64,000 nucleotides of DNA from Streptomyces sp. V4I2 (lineage in GTDB: Bacteria; Actinomycetota; Actinomycetes; Streptomycetales; Streptomycetaceae). Each line of letters opens with the position of its first letter. The first letter of the stretch is position 1. The notes under the pieces were generated by a model. It did no database searches, was not told the DNA's origin, and saw nothing but the letters and a program-made list of their open reading frames with translations. Made by a program: the position numbers and the translations under genes. The stretch spans positions 4,340,001 through 4,404,000 of the forward strand of contig NZ_JAUSZM010000003.1 in assembly GCF_030817655.1 (NCBI RefSeq), read 5' to 3'. This document shows, piece after piece, positions 32,140 to 40,775 of this stretch.

Positions 32140-32510
32140 CAGTTGGGGCGGGGACGTTCGCGGCGGACGGTGCCGCGAGTGCCGGCCGGGTGGCAGGCAA
32201 GTCGGCCATGCCGGTCGGTTCGGCGACCTCGGCGGACTCGCGGAGGGGTGCCGTTCTGGTCCAGAGCGGGGTGCCAGACCTGCTCGGGCAGGGCCCGGAT
32301 CGCGCGGCGGACCGGCTCTGCGACCGCGTATCCGACCGAGAAGAAGGTGCGGAGCGTGGGCTGTGTGCAGACGGTCCAGTACGCGTTGGTCGACGACGGC
32401 CGGCAGCCGCCAGGCAGTCGGTGTCAAGGCGATGGGGCCGTACACCTCGCCCTGGTCGCGCAGCACGGCCAGATCCGTGATGGCCTCGCCGCTGTCAGCC
32501 ACGGAAGGGG
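32140..32510 (-). pseudogene. IS1380-family transposase remnant
   Basis: Minus-strand translation gives two separate pieces of an IS1380-type transposase. About 32,505-32,370 reads 'SGEAITDLAVLRDQGEVYGP' and 'TPTAWRLPAVVD', typical of the N-terminal third. About 32,345-32,145 reads, with frame changes, 'FFSVGYAVAEPVRRAIRALP', 'EQVWHPALDQNG', 'ESAEVAEPTGMADLP' and 'VRRERPRP', the region near the catalytic Glu. The middle is deleted and there are at least two frameshifts, so it cannot be functional. No terminal inverted repeats were identified. Confidence 0.8.
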
Positions 32511-32532
32511 CGGCGGGGGCGAGAACGACTGC

Positions 32533-32590
32533 CCGCACCCTCACCCCTGCGCCGTAGCACTCCGCACCCTCACTCCTACGCCGTAGCCCT
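32533..32590. repeat. 29-bp imperfect tandem duplication at the MFS gene 3' end
   Basis: Two adjacent 29-bp units (32533-32561 and 32562-32590), both starting CCGCACCCTCAC and containing GCCGTAGC, differ at three positions. The right copy contains the stop region of the MFS transporter gene; the left copy lies outside it, at the edge of the IS1380 remnant. Confidence 0.85.
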
Positions 32591-34102
32591 CCGCGACTCC
32601 GGCCCCGACACCCCCGGCCCCTTCTCCGTCACCACTGAGGTCGCTGACGTCGCTGACGCTGTAAGCGGCGTGGCGATGTCCTCCAGGGAGCGGCGTTCCG
32701 CTCGTACCGCGAGGAGCGCCGCGACCAGGCCGGCCGCGCACATCAGTGCCGCGCCGATCTGGAAGGCGAGGACCGTGTCGCCGACCTTGCCGGTGCCGGT
32801 GAGGTCGGCGAAGAGGATGGGGCCGCTGATGCCGCCGGCGGCGGTGCCGATGGCGTAGAAGAAGGCGATGGACATGGCCCGGGTCTCCATCGGGAAGACC
32901 TCGGAGACCGTCAGGTACGCGCTCGACGCGCCCGCGGAGGCGAAGAACAGCACCGCGCACCAGCAGGCGGTCAGCGTGCTCGCGCTCAGGGAACCGCGGT
33001 CGAAGAGCCAGGCCGTGCCGAAGAGCAGCAGACCCGAGAGCAGGTAGGTCGAGGAGATCATCACCTTGCGGCCGACCGTGTCGAAGAGCTTGCCGAGCAG
33101 CAGCGGGCCGCAGAAGTTGCCGACGGCGATGACGGCGAAGTAGTAGCCGGTGTCGCCGGTCGGGACGTCGTAGAAGGTCGTCAGGATCGCGCCGAAGCCG
33201 AAGGTGATCGCGTTGTAGAGGAAGGCCTGGCCGATGAAGAGGGAGAAGCCGAGGATCGCCCGCCTGCGGTAGTCGGAGAAGACGGTGCGGCCGATCTCCA
33301 GGAAGGTGACGCTGCGGCGCTGGTGGATGGTGATCTCGCCCTCGGGCCGCGGCAGCGGTTCCTCTCGCTCGGCCTCGACGCGCTGCTCGATCGAGGAGAC
33401 GATCCGTTCCGCCTCCTCGTCCCTGCCGTGGATCAGCAGCCACCGTGGGCTCTCCGGGACGTGGCGTCGTACGAGGAGGATCACCAGGGCGAGGACGGCG
33501 CCCAGGGCGAAGGTCAGCCGCCAGCCGACGTTCGCCGGGAAGATGGCGGTGTTCAGCGCGACGATCGACAGCAGCGAGCCGCCGACCGCGCCCAGCCAGA
33601 AGCTGCCGTTGATCATGAGGTCGACGCGGCCGCGGTACTGGGCCGGGATCAGTTCGTCTATCGCGGAGTTGATGGCCGCGTACTCGCCGCCGATGCCGAA
33701 GCCGGTCAGGAAGCGGAAGGCGAAGAACCACCAGGTGTCGAAGGCGATCGAGGTGAGCGCGGTCGCCGCGAGATACACCGCGAGGGTGATCATGAAGAGC
33801 TTTTTGCGGCCCCAGACGTCGGTCAGGCGGCCCCAGAACAGGGCGCCTAAGCAGGCACCGGCCACGTAGAGCGCGGCGGCGATGCCGGTGACCTGGCCGG
33901 AGGTGATGGGCAGTCCGCTGCCGGGCTCGGACAGGCGCCCGGCGATGTTGCCGACGACGGTGACTTCGAGGCCGTCGAGGATCCACACGGTGCCGAGACC
34001 GATCACGATCGTCCAGTGCCAGCGCGACCATGGGAGGCGGTCGAGGCGGGCGGGGATGTCGGTCGTCACGGTTCGGCCGGTCTCGGCCTGCGCGGTGGTC
34101 AT
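32576..34102 (-). CDS. MFS transporter of the sugar/metabolite porter type
   Basis: A 508-residue transporter with 12 predicted membrane segments. Sugar-porter-like signatures are 'GRLTDVWGRKKLF' (loop 2-3), 'RFLTGFGIGGEYAAINS' (motif after TM4), 'PESPRWLL' (before the central loop) and 'GKLFDTVGRKVMI' (loop 8-9). The central cytoplasmic loop is long and charged ('SSIEQRVEAEREEPL'). Such proteins import sugars, organic acids or aromatic acids with protons; the substrate is open. ATG 34100-34102 follows GAGGAGGGAG at 5 nt. It stands alone, with no catabolic genes nearby. Confidence 0.88.
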   Translation of the reverse strand: MTTAQAETGRTVTTDIPARLDRLPWSRWHWTIVIGLGTVWILDGLEVTVVGNIAGRLSEPGSGLPITSGQVTGIAAALYVAGACLGALFWGRLTDVWGRKKLFMITLAVYLAATALTSIAFDTWWFFAFRFLTGFGIGGEYAAINSAIDELIPAQYRGRVDLMINGSFWLGAVGGSLLSIVALNTAIFPANVGWRLTFALGAVLALVILLVRRHVPESPRWLLIHGRDEEAERIVSSIEQRVEAEREEPLPRPEGEITIHQRRSVTFLEIGRTVFSDYRRRAILGFSLFIGQAFLYNAITFGFGAILTTFYDVPTGDTGYYFAVIAVGNFCGPLLLGKLFDTVGRKVMISSTYLLSGLLLFGTAWLFDRGSLSASTLTACWCAVLFFASAGASSAYLTVSEVFPMETRAMSIAFFYAIGTAAGGISGPILFADLTGTGKVGDTVLAFQIGAALMCAAGLVAALLAVRAERRSLEDIATPLTASATSATSVVTEKGPGVSGPESRRATA

Positions 34103-34156
34103 GGGCTCCCTCCTCATCGAGCGAGAACCCGGATCGAGTGCCCTGGACCGACGCGG

Positions 34157-35494
34157 CTACGCCCCCAGCGCCCGCGACACCGTGTAGATCAACAACCCGA
34201 CCAGCGAACCGACCACCGTGCCGTTGATGCGGATGAACTGGAGGTCACGGCCGATGTTCGCCTCGATCTTCTTCGTCGTGTGCTCGGCGTCCCAGCCCGC
34301 CACGGTGTCGGTGATCAGGGAGGTGATCTCCTTGCGGTAGGTGGTGACGACGTACACCGCCGCACCCTCCACCCAGCCGTCGACCTTGCCCTGGATCTTC
34401 GGTTCGGCGGCCATCCGCGCGCCCAGGGACAACAGGGAGGCCCGCACCCGCAGGCGCAGCTCGCTGCGCTCGTCCTCGGCGGCCGAGACGATCATGGATC
34501 GTACGGCGGTCCAGGCCGAGGCGATCAGGTCCTGGACCTCGCCGCGGCCCAGCACCTCGCCCTTGAGCCGCTCGACCCGCGTGCGCGTGTCGGTGTCGGA
34601 CTGGAGGTCGGAGGCGAAGTCGGTGAGGAAGCGGTCGAGGGCGCCGCGGGCGGGGTGGGAGGGCATGTCCCGCATCTCGGCGCAGAAGCGCAGCAGTTCC
34701 TTGTAGACACGTTCGCCGACCCGCTTGTCGACGAACCTCGGGGTCCAGCCGGGCGCCCCGCCCTGTACGGCGTCCATGACGGAGTCGCTGTGCAGGATCA
34801 GCCAGTCGTGCGCGCGGGAGACGATCAGGTCGACGGCACGACGGTGGCCGCCGTCCGCGACGACCTTCTCCAGCATCTTGCCTATGCCGGGCGCGATCTC
34901 CTGCGCGTCGGCCCTTCTCGTGATCGCCTCGCCGACCACGGCCTGGACGTCCGAGTCGCGCAGGACGGTCAGCGCGCCCCTGAGCGCGGCCGACAGTTCC
35001 GCCGTCACCCGGTCCGCGTGCTCGGGGTCCGCCAGCCACGCGCCGAGCCGGCTGCCGATGCCGACGGCGCGCAGCCGCTGTCGTACGACGTCCTCGGAGA
35101 GGAAGTTCTCCCCGACGAACTCGCCCAGCGACACCCCCAACTGGTCCTTCTTGGTGGGGATGATCGCGGTGTGCGGGATGGGCAGGCCCAGCGGGTGCCG
35201 GAAGAGGGCGGTGACCGCGAACCAGTCGGCCATCGCGCCGACCATGCCGGCCTCGGCGGCCGCGGCGACATAGCCCGCCCAGGTGCCGGCGCCCTGGTGG
35301 GAAGCCCACTTGGTGAGGACGTACACCAGCGCCACGAACAGCAGCATCCCGGTCGCGGTGAGCTTCATCCGACGTACGCCGCGCTGTTTCTCCTCGTCGG
35401 CCTCGCTGAACGTGTTCATGGCGCGGTTCGTGAAGGCGCCGGGGCGGGCATGCTGCCCTTCGGCACCGGTTGATCCCGTTTCCGTACGTTCCAT
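34157..35494 (-). CDS. DUF445 family membrane-associated protein
   Basis: A 445-residue protein of the DUF445 (YjiN-like) family. A transmembrane segment near residues 45-63 ('GMLLFVALVYVLTKW') is followed by the conserved 'GMVGAMADWFAVTALFRHPL' then 'PHTAIIPTKKDQLG', the hallmark of the family. A long helical region ends with a second hydrophobic segment 'VVGSLVGLLIYTVSRALGA'. Function is unknown. ATG 35492-35494 (MERTETG) has GGAG 3-4 nt upstream; GTG at 35503 is in frame. No operon partner. Confidence 0.88.
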   Translation of the reverse strand: MERTETGSTGAEGQHARPGAFTNRAMNTFSEADEEKQRGVRRMKLTATGMLLFVALVYVLTKWASHQGAGTWAGYVAAAAEAGMVGAMADWFAVTALFRHPLGLPIPHTAIIPTKKDQLGVSLGEFVGENFLSEDVVRQRLRAVGIGSRLGAWLADPEHADRVTAELSAALRGALTVLRDSDVQAVVGEAITRRADAQEIAPGIGKMLEKVVADGGHRRAVDLIVSRAHDWLILHSDSVMDAVQGGAPGWTPRFVDKRVGERVYKELLRFCAEMRDMPSHPARGALDRFLTDFASDLQSDTDTRTRVERLKGEVLGRGEVQDLIASAWTAVRSMIVSAAEDERSELRLRVRASLLSLGARMAAEPKIQGKVDGWVEGAAVYVVTTYRKEITSLITDTVAGWDAEHTTKKIEANIGRDLQFIRINGTVVGSLVGLLIYTVSRALGA

Positions 35495-35688
35495 CCGCTC
35501 CACCCGTTCGGTGATCCCTCACACATTGTCCCTTCCTGACCGACTCCTGGAACGGAACAAGAGTTCCCGGCGTCTGTCCGGTCGGGGGAACGCGGCGGGG
35601 ACCTGCCAGTTTTCCCCAGCCCATGACTCATCATGGGCTCATCAGATCGGAGCCTCGGGCTCCCATCGCCCGAGGAGAACACCACCGC

Positions 35689-37023
35689 ATGACCCGGCGT
35701 CATGGATACGCCCTGCTCGCCGCGATCCTCTCCATGATCGTGGCCCTGTCCGCCGCCATCTACGTCGGAGTGGCAACCGACGACGGTACGAATCAGCGCA
35801 CCACGCTGGCCGGCGGACGCGCCCCCCACAACTCGGCCGCCCCCGCCTCCACCGGCGTCTGGGTCGGCACCTGGTCCGCCTCCCCGGTCGGCGGCGAGCC
35901 CGGCACCGAGACCGACGGCATGGCGGGCCGCTCGGTGCGCAACGTCGTCCACGCGAGCATCGGCGGTACGAGTGCCCGCGTCACGCTGTCCAATCTCTAC
36001 GGCCAGTCGCCGCTGACCATCACCCACGCGTCGATCGCCCTCGCGGCCGGTGCCGGAACCGCCGAGGCCGCCGCGCAGACCATGCGGCGCCTGACCTTCG
36101 GCGGCAACACCCTCGTCATCGTCCCGGCCGGGCAGCAGGTGCTCAGCGACGCCGTCGTCCTGCGCATCCCGGCGGGCGGCGACGTCCTGGTCACCACCTA
36201 CTCCCCCACCCTGTCCGGCCCGGTCACCTACCACCCGCGCGCCCGCCAGATCTCGTACGCCGCCGAAGGCGACCGCACCGAGGACCCGACCGGGACCGCG
36301 TACGCCGAGCAGACCGAGTACTGGCGCTACCTGACCGCGCTGGACGTGCTCAGCGACGAGGCCGAGGGCACCGTCGTCGCCTTCGGCGACTCGCTCACCG
36401 ACGGCGTCGGCTCCACCGAGAACGCCAACCACCGCTGGACCGACCTCCTGTCCCGGCGGCTGCGCTCGGCGATCGAGGCGGGCCGGGACGTGCCCCGCTA
36501 CAGCGTCGTCAACCAGGGAATCGGCGGAAACCAGGTCCTCGTCGACGGCCTCGGCCTCCCCGCGGAGAACCAAGCCGGAGTCGCCCGCTTCGCCCGGGAC
36601 GTCCTCGGCCGCACGAACGTCAAGGTCGTGATCATCGACCTCGGCATCAACGACATCCTCCGCAACCCCCAACTGGCCGACCCCGACGCCATCCTCGACG
36701 GCCTGCGCACCCTGGTCCACCAGGCCCACGCCCGCGGCATCAAGGTCATCGGCGCGACCCTCATGCCCTTCGGCGGCCACCGCGGCTACACCGACGCCCG
36801 CGAGTCCGTACGCCGGCAGATCAACGCGGAGATCCGCTCGGGCAAGGTCTACGACGCCGTGGCCGACTTCGACAAGGCCGTCCGCGACCCCTACAACCCC
36901 CGCAAGTTCCGCCCCGACTACGACTCCGGCGACCACCTCCACCCCAGCGACAAGGGCTACGCACGCATGGCCGCGGCCGTCGACCTGGACGACCTGAGGG
37001 GCGCGGCACCGGCGGAGCTGTGA
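35689..37023 (+). CDS. secreted SGNH/GDSL hydrolase
   Basis: A 444-residue esterase or acylhydrolase. An N-terminal signal-anchor (about residues 7-28) is followed by a Ser/Ala-rich stretch, a beta-rich domain (60-210), and the SGNH domain: 'VVAFGDSLTDG' with Ser235 in block I, 'NQGIGGNQV' (Gly of block II), 'DLGINDIL' (Asn of block III), and 'DSGDHLHPSDKGY' (Asp and His of block V). This two-domain layout occurs in streptomycete GDSL lipases and polysaccharide deacylases. ATG 35689 has GAGGAGAA about 12 nt upstream. Convergent with the DUF1707 gene. Confidence 0.9.
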   Translation: MTRRHGYALLAAILSMIVALSAAIYVGVATDDGTNQRTTLAGGRAPHNSAAPASTGVWVGTWSASPVGGEPGTETDGMAGRSVRNVVHASIGGTSARVTLSNLYGQSPLTITHASIALAAGAGTAEAAAQTMRRLTFGGNTLVIVPAGQQVLSDAVVLRIPAGGDVLVTTYSPTLSGPVTYHPRARQISYAAEGDRTEDPTGTAYAEQTEYWRYLTALDVLSDEAEGTVVAFGDSLTDGVGSTENANHRWTDLLSRRLRSAIEAGRDVPRYSVVNQGIGGNQVLVDGLGLPAENQAGVARFARDVLGRTNVKVVIIDLGINDILRNPQLADPDAILDGLRTLVHQAHARGIKVIGATLMPFGGHRGYTDARESVRRQINAEIRSGKVYDAVADFDKAVRDPYNPRKFRPDYDSGDHLHPSDKGYARMAAAVDLDDLRGAAPAEL

Positions 37024-37044
37024 TCTTTCCGGGAGGGGCAGGGG

Positions 37045-37875
37045 TCAGTACTCCCGGCGCCGCCGCCGGTCCCGCTCCTCGCGGCGTTCCTCGCGGCGCT
37101 CACGACTGCGGTCCCGCATCAGGTCGTGGTGGCCTTCGAGCATCCCGCGGTGGGAGTCGTGGAGGTCGTCCCGGGAGGACTCACCCAGCTCACGCAGCGA
37201 CGCCTTGCGGTCCAGTTTCTCCTGGCGGCGCTCCTCCTTCAGGCGTTGCCGCTCGGCGCGGGTGAGCTTGCGTTCCACGCCGACGCCGCCCCAGAAGGCG
37301 AAGCCCGTCACGATCACGCGCGGGGCGCCCGGGTCGCCCGGCACGCCCTCCTCGCGCTGGTCGAAGCCGCCCATGATGCCGAGGCCGCGCACGAGGACCT
37401 CGACGCCGGGCGGCACGACCACCTGCATCCCGCCCATGATGGCGATGCAGTTGATCACGACCTCGCCGTCCACGAAGTTCGCCTCGCGCAGGTCGATCTC
37501 GCCGCCGCCCCAGAAGGCGAAGCAGTTGAACCGCCTCGGCACCGTCCAGCGCCCCCTGCGCTGGAAGCCCGACATGATCGCCACGGCCCACGTCGACGAC
37601 CCCTCGCCGCCGACGATCCGCCCCGCCCAACTCCCGCTCTGCGCGGGCTCCTTGGTCATCGAGATCCGAGGAGCGGGGGCGCCGCCCGGGCCGGACGGCA
37701 GGTCACGGGTGATCGGTGCGAGCTCGCCGTACGTGCGTGCCTTGTACGTCGCGTCCAGCCGTTCCCCGAACTCCTCCATGTCGAGGCGCCCCTCCGCGAG
37801 GGCGTCCCGCAGGACCTCGGCGACTCGTTCACGATCGGCGTCGGAGGCGCGCAGCTCCGGGGCATCCTCGGTCAT
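37045..37875 (-). CDS. DUF1707 / cell-wall-active-antibiotic-response (LiaF-like) protein
   Basis: A 276-residue protein. Residues 6-60 are a DUF1707 domain ('LRASDADRERVAEVLRDALA', 'GRLDMEEFGERLDATYKART', 'LAPITRDLP'). Residues 85-205 carry the repeated beta-strand pattern 'FNCFAFWGGGEIDLR', 'INCIAIMGGMQVVVP', 'VLVRGLGIMGGF' characteristic of LiaF-like C-terminal domains. The last 70 residues are extremely charged (Arg/Glu/Lys/Asp). The family is linked to envelope-stress signalling; the partner system is not in the window. No membrane segment is seen. ATG 37873-37875. Confidence 0.88.
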   Translation of the reverse strand: MTEDAPELRASDADRERVAEVLRDALAEGRLDMEEFGERLDATYKARTYGELAPITRDLPSGPGGAPAPRISMTKEPAQSGSWAGRIVGGEGSSTWAVAIMSGFQRRGRWTVPRRFNCFAFWGGGEIDLREANFVDGEVVINCIAIMGGMQVVVPPGVEVLVRGLGIMGGFDQREEGVPGDPGAPRVIVTGFAFWGGVGVERKLTRAERQRLKEERRQEKLDRKASLRELGESSRDDLHDSHRGMLEGHHDLMRDRSRERREERREERDRRRRREY

Positions 37876-37944
37876 ACCCGCCAGCCTACGAGTTCCGGGC
37901 GACGGGCACTACGGCAGCCGCTACGGCAGCCACCGATGCGGCCA

Positions 37945-38916
37945 CTATGCGGTCGCCGCCCGCTCCACATACATCTTCGCGATCACGGCCTCGATGTCCG
38001 GCTCCCGCACGGACAGGTCCACCAGCGGATACTCCGCCGCGATCCGCGCCACCAGCGGCGCAGCCGACGCCGACGCCGGGAACGCCAGCCACTGCCGCGG
38101 CCCCTCCACCTTCACCACCCGCGCGGGCGGCGGCGCCTCGATCGGCGGCAGTTCGCGCTCCAGGTCGACCACCAGGACCCGCTCGCTCTCCCCCGCCTCG
38201 TGCAGACCGGCGAGCGGACCGTCGTACATCATCCGCCCGTGGTCGATGACCATCACCCGCGAGCACAACTGCTCGATGTCCTGCAGGTCGTGCGTGGTCA
38301 GCAGCACCGTCGTGCCGTTCTCGGTGTTCAACTCCCGCAGGAACTCCCGCACCTTGGCCTTCGACACGACGTCCAGCCCGATCGTCGGCTCGTCGAGGTA
38401 CAGCACCTCCGGGTCGTGCAGCAACGCCGCCGCGATGTCGCCCCGCATCCGCTGGCCGAGCGAGAGCTGACGCACCGGCACGTCCAACAACTCCCCGAGT
38501 TCGAGGAGTTCGACGAGCCGGTCGAGGTTCTCGCGGTAACGGCCGTCCGGGATGCGGTACATGCGGTGCATCAGCCGGTAGGAGTCGATCAGCGGAAGGT
38601 CCCACCACAGCGTCGTACGCTGCCCGAACACCACCCCGATCCGGTGCGCCAGCCGCGACCGCTCCCGCGACGGGTCGATACCCGCCACCCGCAGCCGGCC
38701 GCCGCTCGGCGTCAGGATGCCGGTGAGCATCTTGATCGTCGTCGACTTCCCGGCACCGTTCGGTCCGATGTAACCGACCATCTCGCCGCGCGGCACGGTG
38801 AAGGAGATCGAGTCGACCGCCCGCACCTGACGCCGCTCCCGCTTCAGGAAGCCGGTCTTCTTGCGCACGTCGAAGACCTTCTCGACGCGGTCCAGTTCGA
38901 TGAACGCCGTATCCAT
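37945..38916 (-). CDS. ABC exporter ATP-binding protein
   Basis: A 323-residue ATPase of the ABC-2 (DRA/CcmA-like) type. Walker A is 'GPNGAGKST', Q-loop 'VVFGQRTTLWWDLP', signature 'LSLGQRMRGDIAAALL', Walker B 'VLYLDEPTIGLD', H-loop 'LLTTHD'. A C-terminal domain of about 80 residues follows. The 'GQRTTLWWDLP' stretch is shared by a group of exporters with two distinct permeases, which is exactly the arrangement here: both permease genes lie immediately upstream on the same strand (13 nt to the nearer). The complex probably exports a lipid, drug or peptide; substrate unknown. Confidence 0.93.
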   Translation of the reverse strand: MDTAFIELDRVEKVFDVRKKTGFLKRERRQVRAVDSISFTVPRGEMVGYIGPNGAGKSTTIKMLTGILTPSGGRLRVAGIDPSRERSRLAHRIGVVFGQRTTLWWDLPLIDSYRLMHRMYRIPDGRYRENLDRLVELLELGELLDVPVRQLSLGQRMRGDIAAALLHDPEVLYLDEPTIGLDVVSKAKVREFLRELNTENGTTVLLTTHDLQDIEQLCSRVMVIDHGRMMYDGPLAGLHEAGESERVLVVDLERELPPIEAPPPARVVKVEGPRQWLAFPASASAAPLVARIAAEYPLVDLSVREPDIEAVIAKMYVERAATA

Positions 38917-38929
38917 CAGGCCTCAGTCC

Positions 38930-39778
38930 TCAGCTTCCCGTACTCCGATACGACCGCAGCCCCGTCCGCCACGCCACCCCCGCCAGCGCACAGCACACGG
39001 CCGCCACCAGCGGCGACGCGAACGCCGTCCACCCCGGCAGCCCGAGCGGCAGCGGCCGCCCCAACACATAGGCGGCGGGCACCCAGTTGACGAAGGCGAG
39101 CGGCAGCACGAACGTCACCCCCCGCACCAGATCCTGCGCGAAAATGGTGGGCGGATACTGCAACAAGGTCGTACCGCCGTACGTGAACGCGTTCTGCACC
39201 TCGGAGGCGTCCTGCGCCACGAACTGGAACGCCGCCCCCGCCACGAACACCGCGCAGAAGATCCCGGCACCGCCCAGCACCATCACCGGCATCAGCACCA
39301 GCTTGAGCGGCGTCCACTGCAGGTCGAGCTCGATCAGCGCATAGCCCAGCACCAGCGCCCCCTGGGTCACCCGGCCGAGCCGCCGCAGCCCGAACCGGTC
39401 GGCGGCCACCTGCGCCAGCACCGGCGCCGGCCGCACGAGCAGGGTGTCGAGCGTGCCGTCGCGCACCCGGCGGCCCAGCCGGTCCATCGAGCCGATCGCC
39501 AGGTCCGCGAGCCCGAAGGACACCGAGGACAGGCCGTACAGGAAGGCCACCTCGGGCAGCGGGTAGCCGCCGAGGGCGTCCACCTGCGAGAACATCAGCA
39601 GGATCGCGACGAAGTCGAGCGCGGTCGCCGCGAAGTTGCCGACCGTGGTCATGACGAAGGAGGCCCGGTAGGCCATCGTGGAGCGGATCCACATCGCGGC
39701 GATCATCCGGTACGTCCGCACACCCTCCGCGAGCCTGCCGGTCTTGGCCGCTTCGGCCCGCCACCCGTCCTCAGCCAC
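38930..39778 (-). CDS. ABC-2 type permease, subunit 2
   Basis: A 282-residue membrane protein with six predicted segments in the ABC-2 (DUF990-like) pattern, including 'FVMTTVGNFAATALDFVAIL', 'GLADLAIGSMDRLGRRVRDG' and 'TLDTLLVRPAPVL'. The last part 'LQWTPLKLVLMPVMVLGGAG' and 'LPLAFVNWVPAAYVLG' are typical. The GTG start (39776-39778) lies inside the 3' end of the first permease gene (8-nt overlap), so translation is coupled. The two permeases likely form a heterodimer served by the downstream ATPase. Confidence 0.88.
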   Translation of the reverse strand: MAEDGWRAEAAKTGRLAEGVRTYRMIAAMWIRSTMAYRASFVMTTVGNFAATALDFVAILLMFSQVDALGGYPLPEVAFLYGLSSVSFGLADLAIGSMDRLGRRVRDGTLDTLLVRPAPVLAQVAADRFGLRRLGRVTQGALVLGYALIELDLQWTPLKLVLMPVMVLGGAGIFCAVFVAGAAFQFVAQDASEVQNAFTYGGTTLLQYPPTIFAQDLVRGVTFVLPLAFVNWVPAAYVLGRPLPLGLPGWTAFASPLVAAVCCALAGVAWRTGLRSYRSTGS

Positions 39779-40571
39779 CCTGAACCACCACCCGCCGCGT
39801 CGCCATGGCCTGCACCAGCCGCCCCAGCACCAGCAGCACCACCGCCCAGCCGGCCTGGAAGACGTACGTCCGCCACGGATCCGCCTCCCCCAACAGCACA
39901 TCCGCGGGCGCCTGCAACAGCGACGACCAGGGCAGCGCCCGTACGACCTCGCCGAGCGCCCCCGGGAAGACGTTCAACGGGAAGATCATCCCCGAACAGA
40001 AGAACCCGACGAGCCAGGCCATCTGCACCACACCCGTCCCGTCCAGCAGCCAGAACGCGCTCAGCGCCACCAGAAAACGGATGCCGTAACCCACCACCAT
40101 CGCGAGCACCACCGCGAACAAAAAGGCACACCAGGTCCCCACGTCACTGGGCACCGCGGCCGGAAAGACCAGCACCCCGAACGCGAACGGCACCACCCCC
40201 CGGCCCAGCAGCTGGAACACCGCCCGCCCCAAGTCGGCGGCCAGCCACCACAGTTGGAGATCCGCCGGCCGGTACAGGTCGATCGCGATGTCCCCCGTAC
40301 GGATGCGCTCCATCAGCTCGTCCTCGACCCCGCCGCCCCCGATCGCCAGCGTCGACAACAGCGCCTGCCCCACCCACACGTACGTCACGGCCTGCGCCTG
40401 GTCGTACCCCCCGAGATGCGGCCGCTCCTCCCACAGCGCCAGATACGTGTAGACGAGGATCAGCCCGAAGACGGTGTTCGTGAACACCCCCGCGGCCGTG
40501 GCCACCCGATACGTCGCATACCGTCGGAAACCACCCGCCGCGACCGCCGCGTACAACCGCGCCGTATCCAC
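39771..40571 (-). CDS. ABC-2 type permease, subunit 1
   Basis: A 266-residue membrane protein, first gene of the three-gene exporter operon. Six hydrophobic segments; family text includes 'YRVATAAGVFTNTVFGLILV', 'GGVEDELMERIRTGDIAIDL' followed by 'YRPADLQLWWLAADLGRA', and 'FFCSGMIFPLNVFPGALGEV'. The GTG start at 40569-40571 has GGAGG about 10 nt upstream. Its stop lies within the next permease gene. The promoter should be in the 200-nt spacer shared with the divergent penicillin-binding-protein gene. Confidence 0.88.
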   Translation of the reverse strand: MDTARLYAAVAAGGFRRYATYRVATAAGVFTNTVFGLILVYTYLALWEERPHLGGYDQAQAVTYVWVGQALLSTLAIGGGGVEDELMERIRTGDIAIDLYRPADLQLWWLAADLGRAVFQLLGRGVVPFAFGVLVFPAAVPSDVGTWCAFLFAVVLAMVVGYGIRFLVALSAFWLLDGTGVVQMAWLVGFFCSGMIFPLNVFPGALGEVVRALPWSSLLQAPADVLLGEADPWRTYVFQAGWAVVLLVLGRLVQAMATRRVVVQGG

Positions 40572-40775
40572 GGCACACCGCCCTCCTCGCCCGCCCGGCC
40601 CCGTTCCGGCACCGAAGCGCAGGAGCCTAGTCCGCAGGCTGTGGGCCACGCCACGCATTTTCCGGGCAAGCGCGTGCCGATTGTCGGGAACGGAACGCGT
40701 GGTGCGAGAGTCTTCAACTGGGGGCGCACAAGGCGTACGAGACGTACGGGAACGTAAGACGCGAAACAGGAGTCC

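Noticed and set aside
40688..40775. ECF-sigma (SigE-type) promoter before the PBP gene
   Set aside because: GGAAC occurs twice, but the distance to GTCTT is 12 or 18 nt, outside the usual 15-17. Not strong enough to annotate.
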